A DNA stretch of 43,909 bases from Bacteroidota bacterium (GCA_022711195.1 JAKLFN010000001.1:1-43909), one strand, 5' to 3'; shown: positions 8,540 through 14,835, numbered from the stretch's first letter. The notes: generated by a model not told the origin, from the letters alone. Numbers and translations are program-made.

Positions 8540-8572
8540 AATCGAAAATTAATGCACCACTATATCAGGTAT

Positions 8573-9022
8573 TTACGGAAGCTCGTTTACAAAAATAGAT
8601 CCTGCCGGCAGCTGCGCGGTTATAGTAAGTGTGCTCCCGTTACGGTCTGAAGCAGCTTTGCCTGTTGAGTTTATAATGTCGAATGAGAAATATGATCCCG
8701 GAGCTCCGGTCAGCCACCACTGGTCGTTGTTGTCGCAAACCAGGAGAAGAAGTTTTTTGTGCCTTAGACTCGCAAACTTCGAAGAGTCTCCCGGTCCTAC
8801 CTTCGGGACCAGGACGCTGCATTCATATTTGAATAACACACCGTTATCAGTATCTTCCTCGATCTCGGACACGTAGCCGGTATCTTCCGTGAACTCTATT
8901 TCGTTGATCTCGACGCCCGAATCGAGAAGCAGATCCCATACATAGCCCGAGTCCTCATTTAATGCCGAAAAGTAATCAGCATCAATGAGAAATAGCTTGC
9001 TAATACCTCCCATGTTATCCAT
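8573..9022 (-). CDS. Structural protein, paralogue of the post-capsid protein
   Basis: The 149-residue protein shares the DNNDQWWLTG and GKAASDRNGSTLTI segments with the 5331-5876 product at similar distances from the C-terminus. The N-terminal half is acidic and rich in Asp, Glu, Val and Tyr. It overlaps the upstream gene by 8 bases. Two related copies flanking the protease-scaffold-capsid block suggest two related virion parts, for example head-tail joining or tail-tube proteins. No membrane or catalytic motif is visible. The role is inferred from paralogy and place. Confidence 0.72.
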   Translation of the reverse strand: MDNMGGISKLFLIDADYFSALNEDSGYVWDLLLDSGVEINEIEFTEDTGYVSEIEEDTDNGVLFKYECSVLVPKVGPGDSSKFASLRHKKLLLLVCDNNDQWWLTGAPGSYFSFDIINSTGKAASDRNGSTLTITAQLPAGSIFVNELP

Positions 9023-9566
9023 TGCAGTAGTCTTTTATGAATTTTCTCGAAATTGTCCCTAATTCAGACAAATTGTCCAAAAGTATTTTATTCATTTCCT
9101 TTCTTAATTGTACCAGGGTTTTGAGATTTGCGGTACGTCCGTTACGGTCAAAATCCTTTTTTATGCTCTCAAAGCTCCATATCGGTTCGTAAAATCCAAA
9201 TTTCTCCTGAAATTCCCTCACGCATGTTGACGTTGGTAGCCCCAGGGCGCGGTTAAGAGCTATAAATTGCCGCATTGTATATTTTACCTTCTTTTCGACT
9301 TTTCTGTTGAAATCGAGTTCATTCTCCCTGTTCATTTCCCACCCGTGCCTGTAGAAGTAATCCGGAGGGATAATCACTGTCACCGTATCCGGCCATCTTG
9401 CCACATCGACGTTTTCCCTGTGCCCAGGTTTCTTCACCAGGCAATTCCGGAGATCCTGGAGGAGATCCGGAAGGTTACGAAGATCGGCAGGAGTGCCGCA
9501 CATAATTTCGAGATATGCCTTGACATATCTTTTGCAATGAATCTTAATTGTAAAAGGTTCTCGCAT
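9015..9566 (-). CDS. Conserved Bacteroidota phage protein of unknown function
   Basis: The 183-residue product begins MREPFTIKIHCKRYVKAYLEI and contains PDTVTVIIPPDYFYRHGWEMNR, a helical region VKYTMRQFIALNRALG, and FGFYEPIWSFESIKKDFDRNG. This order, a beta-strand N-terminus then a helical part ending in a SIKKDFDR segment, resembles a recurring family in Bacteroidota phages and integrated elements with no assigned role. It is basic and may bind DNA or RNA. It is transcribed with the structural paralogue that follows. A putative promoter ends 3 bases before this ATG. I cannot assign a function. Confidence 0.7.
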   Translation of the reverse strand: MREPFTIKIHCKRYVKAYLEIMCGTPADLRNLPDLLQDLRNCLVKKPGHRENVDVARWPDTVTVIIPPDYFYRHGWEMNRENELDFNRKVEKKVKYTMRQFIALNRALGLPTSTCVREFQEKFGFYEPIWSFESIKKDFDRNGRTANLKTLVQLRKEMNKILLDNLSELGTISRKFIKDYCNG

Positions 9567-9568
9567 GC

Positions 9569-9605
9569 CAAAAGTAATACCGGTTACCAGCCCCGGTCAA
9601 GGACA
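9569..9605 (-). promoter_or_regulatory. Possible variant late promoter before 9566
   Basis: Minus strand TGTCCTTGA at 9605 is followed by an exact TACTTTTG box (9576-9569). The spacing is one base longer than in the other six and the T-run is broken, so this is a weaker candidate. If real, the mRNA would be leaderless. Confidence 0.4.
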
Positions 9606-9654
9606 AAAGGTTAGTTATAAATTCTAAGATATGACAGCTGACATGCAAATATAC

Positions 9655-9691
9655 AAAAATCAAAAACAAATCCCGCCTGGGAAAGCGGGAT
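9655..9691 (-). terminator. Rho-independent terminator downstream of the glycosyltransferase-methyltransferase gene
   Basis: Minus strand ATCCCGC (9691-9685), 8-base loop, GCGGGAT (9676-9670), then a T-rich run TTGTTTTTGATTTTTG. It ends the 11096-9798 transcript and also lies about 45 bases after the predicted start of promoter 9742-9777. Confidence 0.8.
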
Positions 9692-9741
9692 CTGTCAACT
9701 AACCTAAACCTGTCTTTTGGCAAAGAAAACTGAAGTGGCTG

Positions 9742-9777
9742 TAAAAATATCCGCTCCTGCCTGGATTTAAAAGGACA
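9742..9777 (-). promoter_or_regulatory. Late-type promoter in front of a terminator
   Basis: Minus strand TGTCCTTTT starts at 9777, and 19 bases later TATTTTTA (9749-9742) differs from TAnnTTTG only in the last base. No good gene starts before the terminator at 9691-9655, so it would yield a short RNA or an attenuated leader for 9566-9015. Confidence 0.55.
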
Positions 9778-9797
9778 GATCCCGGATATGATCACAC

Positions 9798-11096
9798 CTA
9801 TATAATATCTGCTTCAACTACGAATATGATCCTGTTGCCTCCTATTGAAAAAGGCTTGACGTCTGAAATGTCCAGCACGTCTTTATAATAGTCTTTTATC
9901 TGTGCCTCGCTATTATAGGTGCGGTAGTGGTTTGAGCACATATAATTTGGAATACTGAAGATGATCCGGCCCTTTGGCAGCTTCCTGATCAGGTCAATAT
10001 CACTTTTCAGGTGCTCGAATGTCTCGGTACTGATTATCTGGTACTTCTTAAATTTCCTGAAATCTACCTCAAAAAGATCAGACTCTGTAAAAGTAAAAAG
10101 AGGCACCCTTTTCCGGGCCATTGAAATTGCTGTGCTGCTGAAATCAATTCCCTCATATTTCTTAAATCCTAAATCAGAAAGCAGGTGCGCCAGCTGGCCG
10201 GGACCGCAGCCCAGATCCAGTACTTTCCTGCCTGGCGACAGCCGGCCGGCGATATATTCCCAAACAGGATAATAGAACGTATCTTTGTAATGCTTCTTAT
10301 ACATCACACTATCCTGGTACATCTCGTCATATGATTCTTTTTTAAACTTGGATTCGTCAACTTCCATGGGAAAAACAATTTTCTGAATATACTTGTATTC
10401 GGGTACCTTTCTCAGGTCCTTCAGTTCCATCTTCGACCTGATCCATCCACGCTTTTTGCCTTTTAAAAAATGTACCCCCTGCTGCGGGCGCATACCTTCA
10501 GCCCAGGCCTTTTTTCTTCGCTGCAATTTAATCTCCTGCTCATTTGCCGGCTTACATGCTCCATAGTTGATGGCCATGGCATGCCTTGCCTCGTAAATCC
10601 TGCTTCCCGCGATCATAACGTTATCGCCGTTCATGTCGTAGGTTTCATTGTACTTGCTGATCATCACTATGGGTTTCCAGGGAGCTGCATAAAAATATCG
10701 CGACGGCAGAGGCGTGCCATGCTTCTCCCCGGTATTAAATGCAGACCAGCATGTCATCGAGAGCTGGTTGTATCCCATACTTTCGACCTTCTCGATATAA
10801 TCCTTCAGCTGTGTCCATGCAATATAATACAGATCTGCACCCGCGTATATTACCCAGTCAGGCTTTAACCTGGGTAAGGTTTTAATTATTTCCCGCTGCA
10901 GGATCCTGAGGTCGAAACTTTCGTTAGTATTCACCCGGTGCGAGGGAATTCTGTTTTCCTGGAGCCACTCCCAGGTACCATCGGTAGAAAAATTATCGAT
11001 GACATATATCTCGCATCCGTTATCCTGGTAGTATTTGATTGTGTGAGACAGATACTTCACTTCATTATAAACAAAACAGATCATAAGGATTCTCAT
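9798..11096 (-). CDS. Glycosyltransferase family 2 fused to a SAM-dependent methyltransferase
   Basis: From the ATG at 11096 the protein has 432 residues. The N-terminal part (1 to about 230) is a GT-A enzyme: ILMICFVYNE, VIDNFSTDGT (about 32-41) and VIYAGADLYY (about 82-91). The C-terminal part is a class I methyltransferase with motif I VLDLGCGPGQ (about 292-301), YEGIDFSSTAI and IISTETFEHL. Such fusions modify polysaccharides. Here it may alter the host surface or glycosylate a virion protein. The frame opens earlier at a TTG (11120), but that codon is inside the promoter -7 box at 11118-11125, which excludes it. It forms a monocistronic late unit with its own promoter and terminator. Confidence 0.85.
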   Translation of the reverse strand: MRILMICFVYNEVKYLSHTIKYYQDNGCEIYVIDNFSTDGTWEWLQENRIPSHRVNTNESFDLRILQREIIKTLPRLKPDWVIYAGADLYYIAWTQLKDYIEKVESMGYNQLSMTCWSAFNTGEKHGTPLPSRYFYAAPWKPIVMISKYNETYDMNGDNVMIAGSRIYEARHAMAINYGACKPANEQEIKLQRRKKAWAEGMRPQQGVHFLKGKKRGWIRSKMELKDLRKVPEYKYIQKIVFPMEVDESKFKKESYDEMYQDSVMYKKHYKDTFYYPVWEYIAGRLSPGRKVLDLGCGPGQLAHLLSDLGFKKYEGIDFSSTAISMARKRVPLFTFTESDLFEVDFRKFKKYQIISTETFEHLKSDIDLIRKLPKGRIIFSIPNYMCSNHYRTYNSEAQIKDYYKDVLDISDVKPFSIGGNRIIFVVEADII

Positions 11097-11117
11097 AACT
11101 TCAGATATTAATTTGCT

Positions 11118-11153
11118 CAAAATTACTTCCGGAGTGACCAGGTTAAAAGGACA
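11118..11153 (-). promoter_or_regulatory. Late promoter of the glycosyltransferase-methyltransferase gene
   Basis: Minus strand TGTCCTTTT at 11153, then after 19 bases TAATTTTG (11125-11118), an exact TAnnTTTG. The box ends 22 bases before the ATG at 11096. Confidence 0.78.
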
Positions 11154-11199
11154 TATTAATAAAAGCTTCCTGAGCTTGTGATAAAAAACCTCGAAAAAA

Positions 11200-11430
11200 G
11201 TGTAACCGTGTAACAGGCGGTTTTTTCCCTTGTAATATGCTTATTTTGAATTATATACAGGTTACACTCAAAATGTAACCATGTGCCGGGAACCCGGAAT
11301 AAAAATGTAACCGTGTAATTACGTTACTTAAGGTTACACTTTTTTTTGTAACCCTGAAAAAGTGTAACCAAAAAGTGTAACCTGCAATTCTCTGATTTTT
11401 AAATTCTTTGGAGTAAGTTACAGAGTTACA
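11200..11430. repeat. Cluster of GTGTAACC repeats (candidate origin or control region)
   Basis: The segment 11097-11542 has no gene. Within it the octamer GTGTAACC or its complement recurs: 11200-11207, 11208-11214 (GTGTAAC), 11260-11267 (reverse), 11273-11280 (ATGTAACC), 11305-11312 (ATGTAACC), 11313-11320 (GTGTAATT), 11332-11339 (reverse), 11346-11353 (TTGTAACC), 11362-11369 and 11375-11382, plus two GTTACA at 11417 and 11425. The flanks are rich in A and T. A small CCGGG/CCCGG hairpin lies at 11286-11297. Iteron-like arrays in both orientations fit a replication origin or a binding region for a phage protein. Confidence 0.75.
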
Positions 11431-11483
11431 TTTTTTTCGTAAGAAATTTCATAAACGAAAAGGGAAGCAGCAAGGCAAAGCAA

Positions 11484-11513
11484 TAAAAAATCCGGAACCT
11501 GGAGGATCCGGAT
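11484..11513 (-). terminator. Rho-independent terminator after 11543-11884
   Basis: Minus strand ATCCGGA (11513-11507), 10-base loop, TCCGGAT (11496-11490), then TTTTTATTG. It closes the early strand just before the repeat cluster. Confidence 0.85.
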
Positions 11514-11542
11514 GCGATAAGAGGTCAGGAAAAGGCTTTTCC

Positions 11543-11884
11543 TTATCTTGGTTTTCGTAGTATGTAACAGTCGCCTGGTTCCTTCAGAATGGTCGTCCTG
11601 TAGGCTGTGACCAGTTGCCAGCCGTCCTGAGCCAGGATGTTCAGGGGAATAGCAGCTGACAGAAAGGATTTGAACTTACCCTGTTTCAGATCCGGATACT
11701 TGTTTTCAAACTGTTTCTCCTCACCAAAGCTGACCATAAAGCTTCGCATGGGGGCAAGGGTTTGATCCATGGCGAGCATTTCGCAATAGTAATACTTTAC
11801 TGTGTCTGCAGGGGAAGGCGTCTCCTGGGCGTCCAGGAGGGGCATAAACAAAAGAAAAATCAGCGAGGCAATAAGTGATCTCAT
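11543..11884 (-). CDS. Small exported protein of unknown function
   Basis: A 113-residue protein with an N-terminal signal peptide (MRSLIASLIFLLFMPLLDA, cleavage near residue 19). The mature part ends with NILAQDGWQLVTAYRTTI and CYILRKPR, a pattern seen in short Bacteroidota proteins in which a GW-L-V segment precedes a hydrophobic final strand (DUF4177-like). It probably acts in the periplasm of the infected or lysogenic cell. It stands between two terminators, so it is a separate small transcription unit, a typical arrangement for a phage accessory (moron) gene. The promoter was not identified with confidence. Confidence 0.72.
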   Translation of the reverse strand: MRSLIASLIFLLFMPLLDAQETPSPADTVKYYYCEMLAMDQTLAPMRSFMVSFGEEKQFENKYPDLKQGKFKSFLSAAIPLNILAQDGWQLVTAYRTTILKEPGDCYILRKPR

Positions 11885-11916
11885 GATATAAGGTATTGAT
11901 TAGACCTTACAATATA

Positions 11917-11942
11917 CAAAAAAGGCAGGATGTTTTCCTGCC
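11917..11942 (-). terminator. Rho-independent terminator upstream of 11884
   Basis: Minus strand GGCAGGA (11942-11936), loop AAACA, TCCTGCC (11930-11924), then TTTTTT. It ends minus-strand transcription arriving from the 12.1-22 kb early region. Confidence 0.85.
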
Positions 11943-11994
11943 CTTCAATCAATTCGCTTTATCAAATTGTAAATTATGGCTACTAAAGGTAGAC

Positions 11995-12124
11995 ATATTA
12001 GCAGTTCTGCCTCAACGCACACACCACCTCAACACGCAAACACACAATCCGTAACAACTCTTATCTGCCGATAAGAAGTCATTACTACCCTCTGGCCTTG
12101 CATCAAGGCAGAACTCGCTGATAT
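11995..12124. repeat. Long imperfect inverted repeat between 11884 and 12160
   Basis: AGTTCTGCCT (12003-12012) is repeated inverted as AGGCAGAACT (12106-12115). Outside it ATATTAGC and CGCTGATAT extend the match to about 18 bases with one mismatch and one extra base. Inside is a smaller hairpin CTTATC-n4-GATAAG (12060-12075). No gene is visible in 11885-12159. The folded structure resembles a cruciform or recombination site. Confidence 0.65.
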
Positions 12125-12129
12125 GATTA
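12117..12129. repeat. Inverted repeat arm flanking gene 12160-12507 (mate at 12551-12563)
   Basis: GCTGATATGATTA here is perfectly repeated inverted at 12551-12563, and the match continues as a following purine plus TTAAA, about 19 bases with one mismatch. The arms enclose gene 12160-12507, which hints that the gene entered or moves as a unit. Confidence 0.65.
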
Positions 12130-12159
12130 ATTAAACGCTCCATCGCTCAACGGCTGTGA

Positions 12160-12507
12160 TCAGCCGAATTGTTGGTCGTCGTCAGTGTCTATGTCGTTTT
12201 CATCAGTAGTCCCTGAAGTCAGCGACAATTTATTTTTCTCCATAAACTCTCGTACATCCCAGGCGTTTATCGGAGCACAATGAAGCATTTTTGCCCAATG
12301 TGTTGCCACTTCCTCGGTAACCGGGTTAATGGCATAAATCGCCGCATGACCAAGAAGCCTTGAAAATGCGGGATTCCTTTCGGTTTCAGGCACGTCGATC
12401 CTTAACATATTAGTGCCCGCAACATTCTGCTCTGAGCACTTACCAGCAATTCTGTTATGGCCAAACAATTCTACGATTGCCCATGATTCAAATTTTTCTA
12501 CATCCAT
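12160..12507 (-). CDS. Conserved hypothetical protein (WAIVELFGHNRIAG family)
   Basis: The 115-residue protein starts at the ATG at 12507. The frame opens three codons earlier at a TTG that has no better support. FESWAIVELFGHNRIAGKCSEQ, LRIDVPET, AFSRLLGHAAIYAINPVTEEVA and an acidic tail DENDIDTDDDQQFG are visible. I recognise the N-terminal pattern as a widespread conserved hypothetical protein of phages and bacteria; its function is not known to me. It is flanked by a 19-base inverted repeat (12117-12129 and 12551-12563) and lies in an AT-rich patch with other insertion-like structures, so horizontal arrival is likely. Confidence 0.78.
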   Translation of the reverse strand: MDVEKFESWAIVELFGHNRIAGKCSEQNVAGTNMLRIDVPETERNPAFSRLLGHAAIYAINPVTEEVATHWAKMLHCAPINAWDVREFMEKNKLSLTSGTTDENDIDTDDDQQFG

Positions 12508-12642
12508 TTTTATCAATATTAAGTTTAAAACTCCTTCGCTTCGCTTTAACTAATCATATCAGCAGAACGTTAGGTAACATTGCCAGCCGTGACGCGGCTG
12601 TAAATTTTGTTTTTCGCCCTCGCGCATTTGGCCTGACGGCCA

Positions 12643-13083
12643 TTAGGATTTTTGACCGCTCCACCAGGCAGGCAGCTCTTCATTGAATAATTTGTCGAGT
12701 GCCTCATAATGTTTCTTCGGGATATAAACCGACCGTATCGAATTGCGATCACCGCCAGTTATATATCTTGACAATGCCGACCAGTTGATCAAATCAGATA
12801 TTTCATCAACCACGTCAATAGATGCAGTAACTGCATCAAGGGTGAGAGAGCTGTATTTTTCAATCTGTGCAAACATTTCTGTAAGCTCTTCATCAGTTGT
12901 GTCGTGACTATTCCACCACGCTTCTGCTCTTGATATCAGATATTTTTTTGCTTGCTTTTCATCTTCAAATTCCATTTCAGAAGTAAGTGAGCCATCAGGA
13001 TGATTTTTTATATTCATTCCAAATGCCGAAAGGCTTTTTGACTGGTAACCAGTCGGAGCGGTTGCTGTAATAATTGCTTTCAT
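12643..13083 (-). CDS. Hypothetical protein of the cassette-like segment
   Basis: From the ATG at 13083 the protein has 146 residues. An upstream ATG at 13107 is in frame but overlaps the previous gene. It contains GYQSKSLSAFGMNIKNHPDGS, a KQAKKYLISRAEAWWNS helix, an acidic middle and a C-terminal VYIPKKHYEALDKLFNEELPAWW. I do not recognise a family. Together with the upstream gene it is AT-rich and bounded by inverted GTTAGGTAAC repeats. A hairpin CAGCCG-n5-CGGCTG at about 12584-12600 (minus strand) follows the gene without a T-run. It may be an accessory or defence gene, but no motif shows this. Confidence 0.65.
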   Translation of the reverse strand: MKAIITATAPTGYQSKSLSAFGMNIKNHPDGSLTSEMEFEDEKQAKKYLISRAEAWWNSHDTTDEELTEMFAQIEKYSSLTLDAVTASIDVVDEISDLINWSALSRYITGGDRNSIRSVYIPKKHYEALDKLFNEELPAWWSGQKS

Positions 13084-13090
13084 TGTCTGA

Positions 13091-13369
13091 TTAGTTTTCG
13101 TTTTCAAATTGATAATCTATCCTTTTTGTTAAGTTATTTTCAACTGCTGTTTTTGCAATCCAGTAAGCCTGCTTTTCTGAACATCTTTCATATTTTCCAA
13201 CTGTAGCAGCTATTTCACTTGCAAAACCAAGATTTGCTAATCTGACATCTTCAACAACTGATAAAAGCTGATCTTTCAATCCCATCTGTGAGTTGTTATT
13301 CCACCTGTCAGCATTTACATAAGTAACCAGCATTCTTTTTACTTCTTGGATTTTTTCATTTGTTGTCAT
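13091..13369 (-). CDS. Small hypothetical protein with an ERCSEKQAYWIAK motif
   Basis: From the ATG at 13369 it has 92 residues. The frame stays open further upstream but that part is AT-rich and overlaps promoter elements. The C-terminal KYERCSEKQAYWIAKTAVEN resembles short LSEKQ-type segments found in Bacteroidota mobile-element proteins. It has no membrane segment or recognised domain. It is the first gene of the two-gene cassette and is preceded by a promoter with two palindromic operators. The next gene starts 8 bases after its stop, so the two form an operon. Confidence 0.68.
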   Translation of the reverse strand: MTTNEKIQEVKRMLVTYVNADRWNNNSQMGLKDQLLSVVEDVRLANLGFASEIAATVGKYERCSEKQAYWIAKTAVENNLTKRIDYQFENEN

Positions 13370-13394
13370 TGCCGTATCGTTTATTATTATGATG

Positions 13395-13426
13395 TAAAGA
13401 TACGCATTTGCGTATATATAAAACAA
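13395..13426 (-). promoter_or_regulatory. Bacteroidota-type promoter of the cassette operon
   Basis: On the minus strand TTG (13426-13424) is followed after 21 bases by TATCTTTA (13402-13395), close to TAnnTTTG. The start site would be about 20 bases before the ATG at 13369. Confidence 0.55.
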
Positions 13427-13459
13427 GTAATTTGCAATATTTATTTACGCATTTGAGTA
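13401..13459. promoter_or_regulatory. Paired palindromic operators TACGCATTTGCGTA
   Basis: A perfect palindrome TACGCA-TT-TGCGTA (13401-13414) overlaps the promoter, and a second copy ATTTACGCA-TT-TGAGTAAAT (13443-13462, one mismatch between arms) lies 45 bases upstream, centre to centre. This fits cooperative binding of a dimeric repressor. No gene for it is adjacent. Confidence 0.65.
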
Positions 13460-13542
13460 AATAAAGTTATTGTTAAACGATACTTTGGCACGACTTTTGA
13501 ATTAAATCCGCCCTCTTAAAAAACAAAATTTCAAAGAACGTT

Positions 13543-13596
13543 ACCTAACTACAGGTATATTGCATTAAAACGACAATATACCAGTGTCCGTTAGAC
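13543..13596. other. attC-like recombination hairpin
   Basis: ACCTAAC (13543-13549, RYYYAAC) and GTTAGAC (13590-13596, GTTRRRY) bracket a perfect 9-bp stem GGTATATTG (13554-13562) / CAATATACC (13574-13582) with an 11-base loop. Between outer and inner pairs TACA faces AGTGTCC, leaving extrahelical bases, as in folded integron attC sites. At 54 bases it is at the short end for attC. No intI gene is in the window. Confidence 0.5.
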
Positions 13597-13709
13597 TACA
13601 AATGCATGTACCGAGCAACATTCTTTTCGTGCGCTAATTTTCGATCTTCATTCAAATCACTTGTAATAGTGACAGAAAAGTTTAAACAATAAGTCAACCA
13701 CGTAACTGA

Positions 13710-13826
13710 TCAGTTGCGAATAAAAAACCAACCTTGCACGTTTTTTGAAAAACTGTAACTCGGAATGAGTTGTTTTATGCTGAAAGGTCCATACCAACTT
13801 TTGAATAATTTTACCTCTCTTTTCAT
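13710..13826 (-). CDS. Possible 38-residue small protein
   Basis: An ATG at 13826, 5 bases after the preceding gene ends, opens a 38-codon frame: basic start MKREVKLFKSWYGPF, ending QGWFFIRN. It may be a real small gene or the remains of a longer one. The rest of 13427-13709 holds the operators, the attC-like site and no further open frame I would support. Confidence 0.35.
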   Translation of the reverse strand: MKREVKLFKSWYGPFSIKQLIPSYSFSKNVQGWFFIRN

Positions 13827-13830
13827 CTTA

Positions 13831-14334
13831 TTAATCTTTATAGCTTCTCGATACAAACTCAAGCCTCCCAAATAAATATTCATTCATCCAGGCACCTCCC
13901 CAGTTCTTGTTTTCCTCAATGCCTTCAACAACAAGAACATTAATAAGACCAGCCGCATGACCATCCCTACCGCTAATTATATTAACCCTTATAACTCCAG
14001 GATAAGATTTAGTTGCCTGTGATCGTCCGGGTACCGGATGAATAATAACACGATCGTTAATTTTACATTCTACTGGCTCTCCTCTTTGGTATTTTATACC
14101 AAGAAAGTACATAGAATCTCCACACTCAATCGTTAAGGGATATCTGAACCACCTAACAAATAAATCTACTGCCACAGGTCTAAGAATAATTATCATTGCA
14201 GCAATGATCGCAATGGCAATCGCCGGAAGCCAGACATACCAAAATTTCGGCATGCCAATGAACATTATTACGGCAAGAACAAAGTAAAAGCCGTCCAATG
14301 CAAAAAGAGCCCAGTGCTTTTTAATGTTTTCCAT
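13831..14334 (-). CDS. Membrane protein with two N-terminal transmembrane helices
   Basis: A 167-residue protein with hydrophobic helices at about 9-28 and 34-51 (YVWLPAIAIAIIAAMIIIL). The soluble remainder is beta-rich, with ECGDSMYFLGIKYQRGEPVECKINDRVIIHPVPG and a terminal NWGGAWMNEYLFGRLEFVSRSYKD. The N-in hairpin topology places the soluble part in the cytoplasm if the N-terminus is inside. No family is recognised. It is AT-rich compared with the replication genes and belongs to the accessory end of the early region. A superinfection-exclusion role would be a guess. Confidence 0.7.
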   Translation of the reverse strand: MENIKKHWALFALDGFYFVLAVIMFIGMPKFWYVWLPAIAIAIIAAMIIILRPVAVDLFVRWFRYPLTIECGDSMYFLGIKYQRGEPVECKINDRVIIHPVPGRSQATKSYPGVIRVNIISGRDGHAAGLINVLVVEGIEENKNWGGAWMNEYLFGRLEFVSRSYKD

Positions 14335-14421
14335 TTGATTTTCTAATTTAAACTAAATTTTAATTCCATTCGTTTGCCTTCCGCACAACCATTCACCTTT
14401 AGCAAATCCACTTCTCAACTA

Positions 14422-14622
14422 TCAGCCACAGCCTACTGTTCCAGGGAGATCATCTTTAACTGCCTTCAGGGTGGCTCCCTCGAAGGAGAAGGTTTCGTCT
14501 ACTGGAGGATTATTTATTTCACACTGCTTTTTCAGTGCATCCTTCTTCCCCCAGCGGTAGCCCACAAAGGAATAAAAGCATGCAGTAAAGAAGACCAGGG
14601 TGAATGTTGCTGTAAATGACAT
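14422..14622 (-). CDS. Small single-pass membrane protein
   Basis: A 66-residue protein with one N-terminal hydrophobic helix (SFTATFTLVFFTACFYSFVGY) followed by a basic stretch RWGKKDALKKQ and a soluble tail. The positive-inside rule puts the tail in the cytoplasm. It is separated by 6 bases from the upstream gene 14629-14835 and so lies in the same operon. The stretch 14335-14421 holds no feature I can support. Confidence 0.6.
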   Translation of the reverse strand: MSFTATFTLVFFTACFYSFVGYRWGKKDALKKQCEINNPPVDETFSFEGATLKAVKDDLPGTVGCG

Positions 14623-14628
14623 GGTAAT

Positions 14629-14835
14629 TTATTTAAACAACCGTTTGATGGCTCCCCGGAGCATCTTAACCACGCTGATCCGGTTCTGATTTTTACGCTC
14701 ATATCTGAGGTTTGACCACAGGATCCCGCGGTAGAGATCCTTTTCCTGGTCCGTTTTCGGCGGCCTGGTAATAAGCCAGCAGCTCAAATTATTCTTCGCG
14801 CTGGCAACGTCTGTGTTCACAAAGATTTCTCTCAT
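14629..14835 (-). CDS. Small basic hypothetical protein
   Basis: A 68-residue basic protein (KNNLSCWLITRPPKTDQEKDLYRGILWSNLRY, then a Lys/Arg-rich end MLRGAIKRLFK, written in separate parts here because the whole has no known motif). It overlaps the upstream gene by 4 bases. The terminal amphipathic basic helix could bind nucleic acid or membrane. No homologue is recognised. Confidence 0.58.
   Translation of the reverse strand: MREIFVNTDVASAKNNLSCWLITRPPKTDQEKDLYRGILWSNLRYERKNQNRISVVKMLRGAIKRLFK

Larger units (their letters stand above)
12569..13549 (-). mobile_element. Two-gene cassette bounded by inverted GTTAGGTAAC repeats
   Basis: GTTAGGTAACATT at 12569-12581 is matched on the other strand by GTTAGGTAACGTT at 13549-13537, 12 of 13 bases. 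Between them lie two small minus-strand genes with their own promoter. The right boundary is the edge of the attC-like hairpin at 13543-13596, and the left boundary reads ACCTAAC on the minus strand, the form of an attC R'' box. This is what an integron cassette looks like at its ends, though the left hairpin is not complete and no integron integrase is present. A simple inverted-repeat element is the alternative. Confidence 0.45.

Noticed and set aside
9544..9795. Open frame of 83 codons on the minus strand after the GT-methyltransferase gene.
   Set aside because: It covers a late-type promoter and a strong terminator and has low-quality composition.
12570..12752. Minus-strand frame overlapping the end of 12643-13083 in another frame.
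   Set aside because: It runs across the gene end and the hairpin; probably a chance frame, though a frameshifted C-terminus of the cassette gene cannot be fully excluded.
13731..13770. Weak stem AACTC/GAGTT followed by T residues downstream of 13710-13826.
   Set aside because: A 5-bp stem with a loose T-run is too weak to call a terminator.
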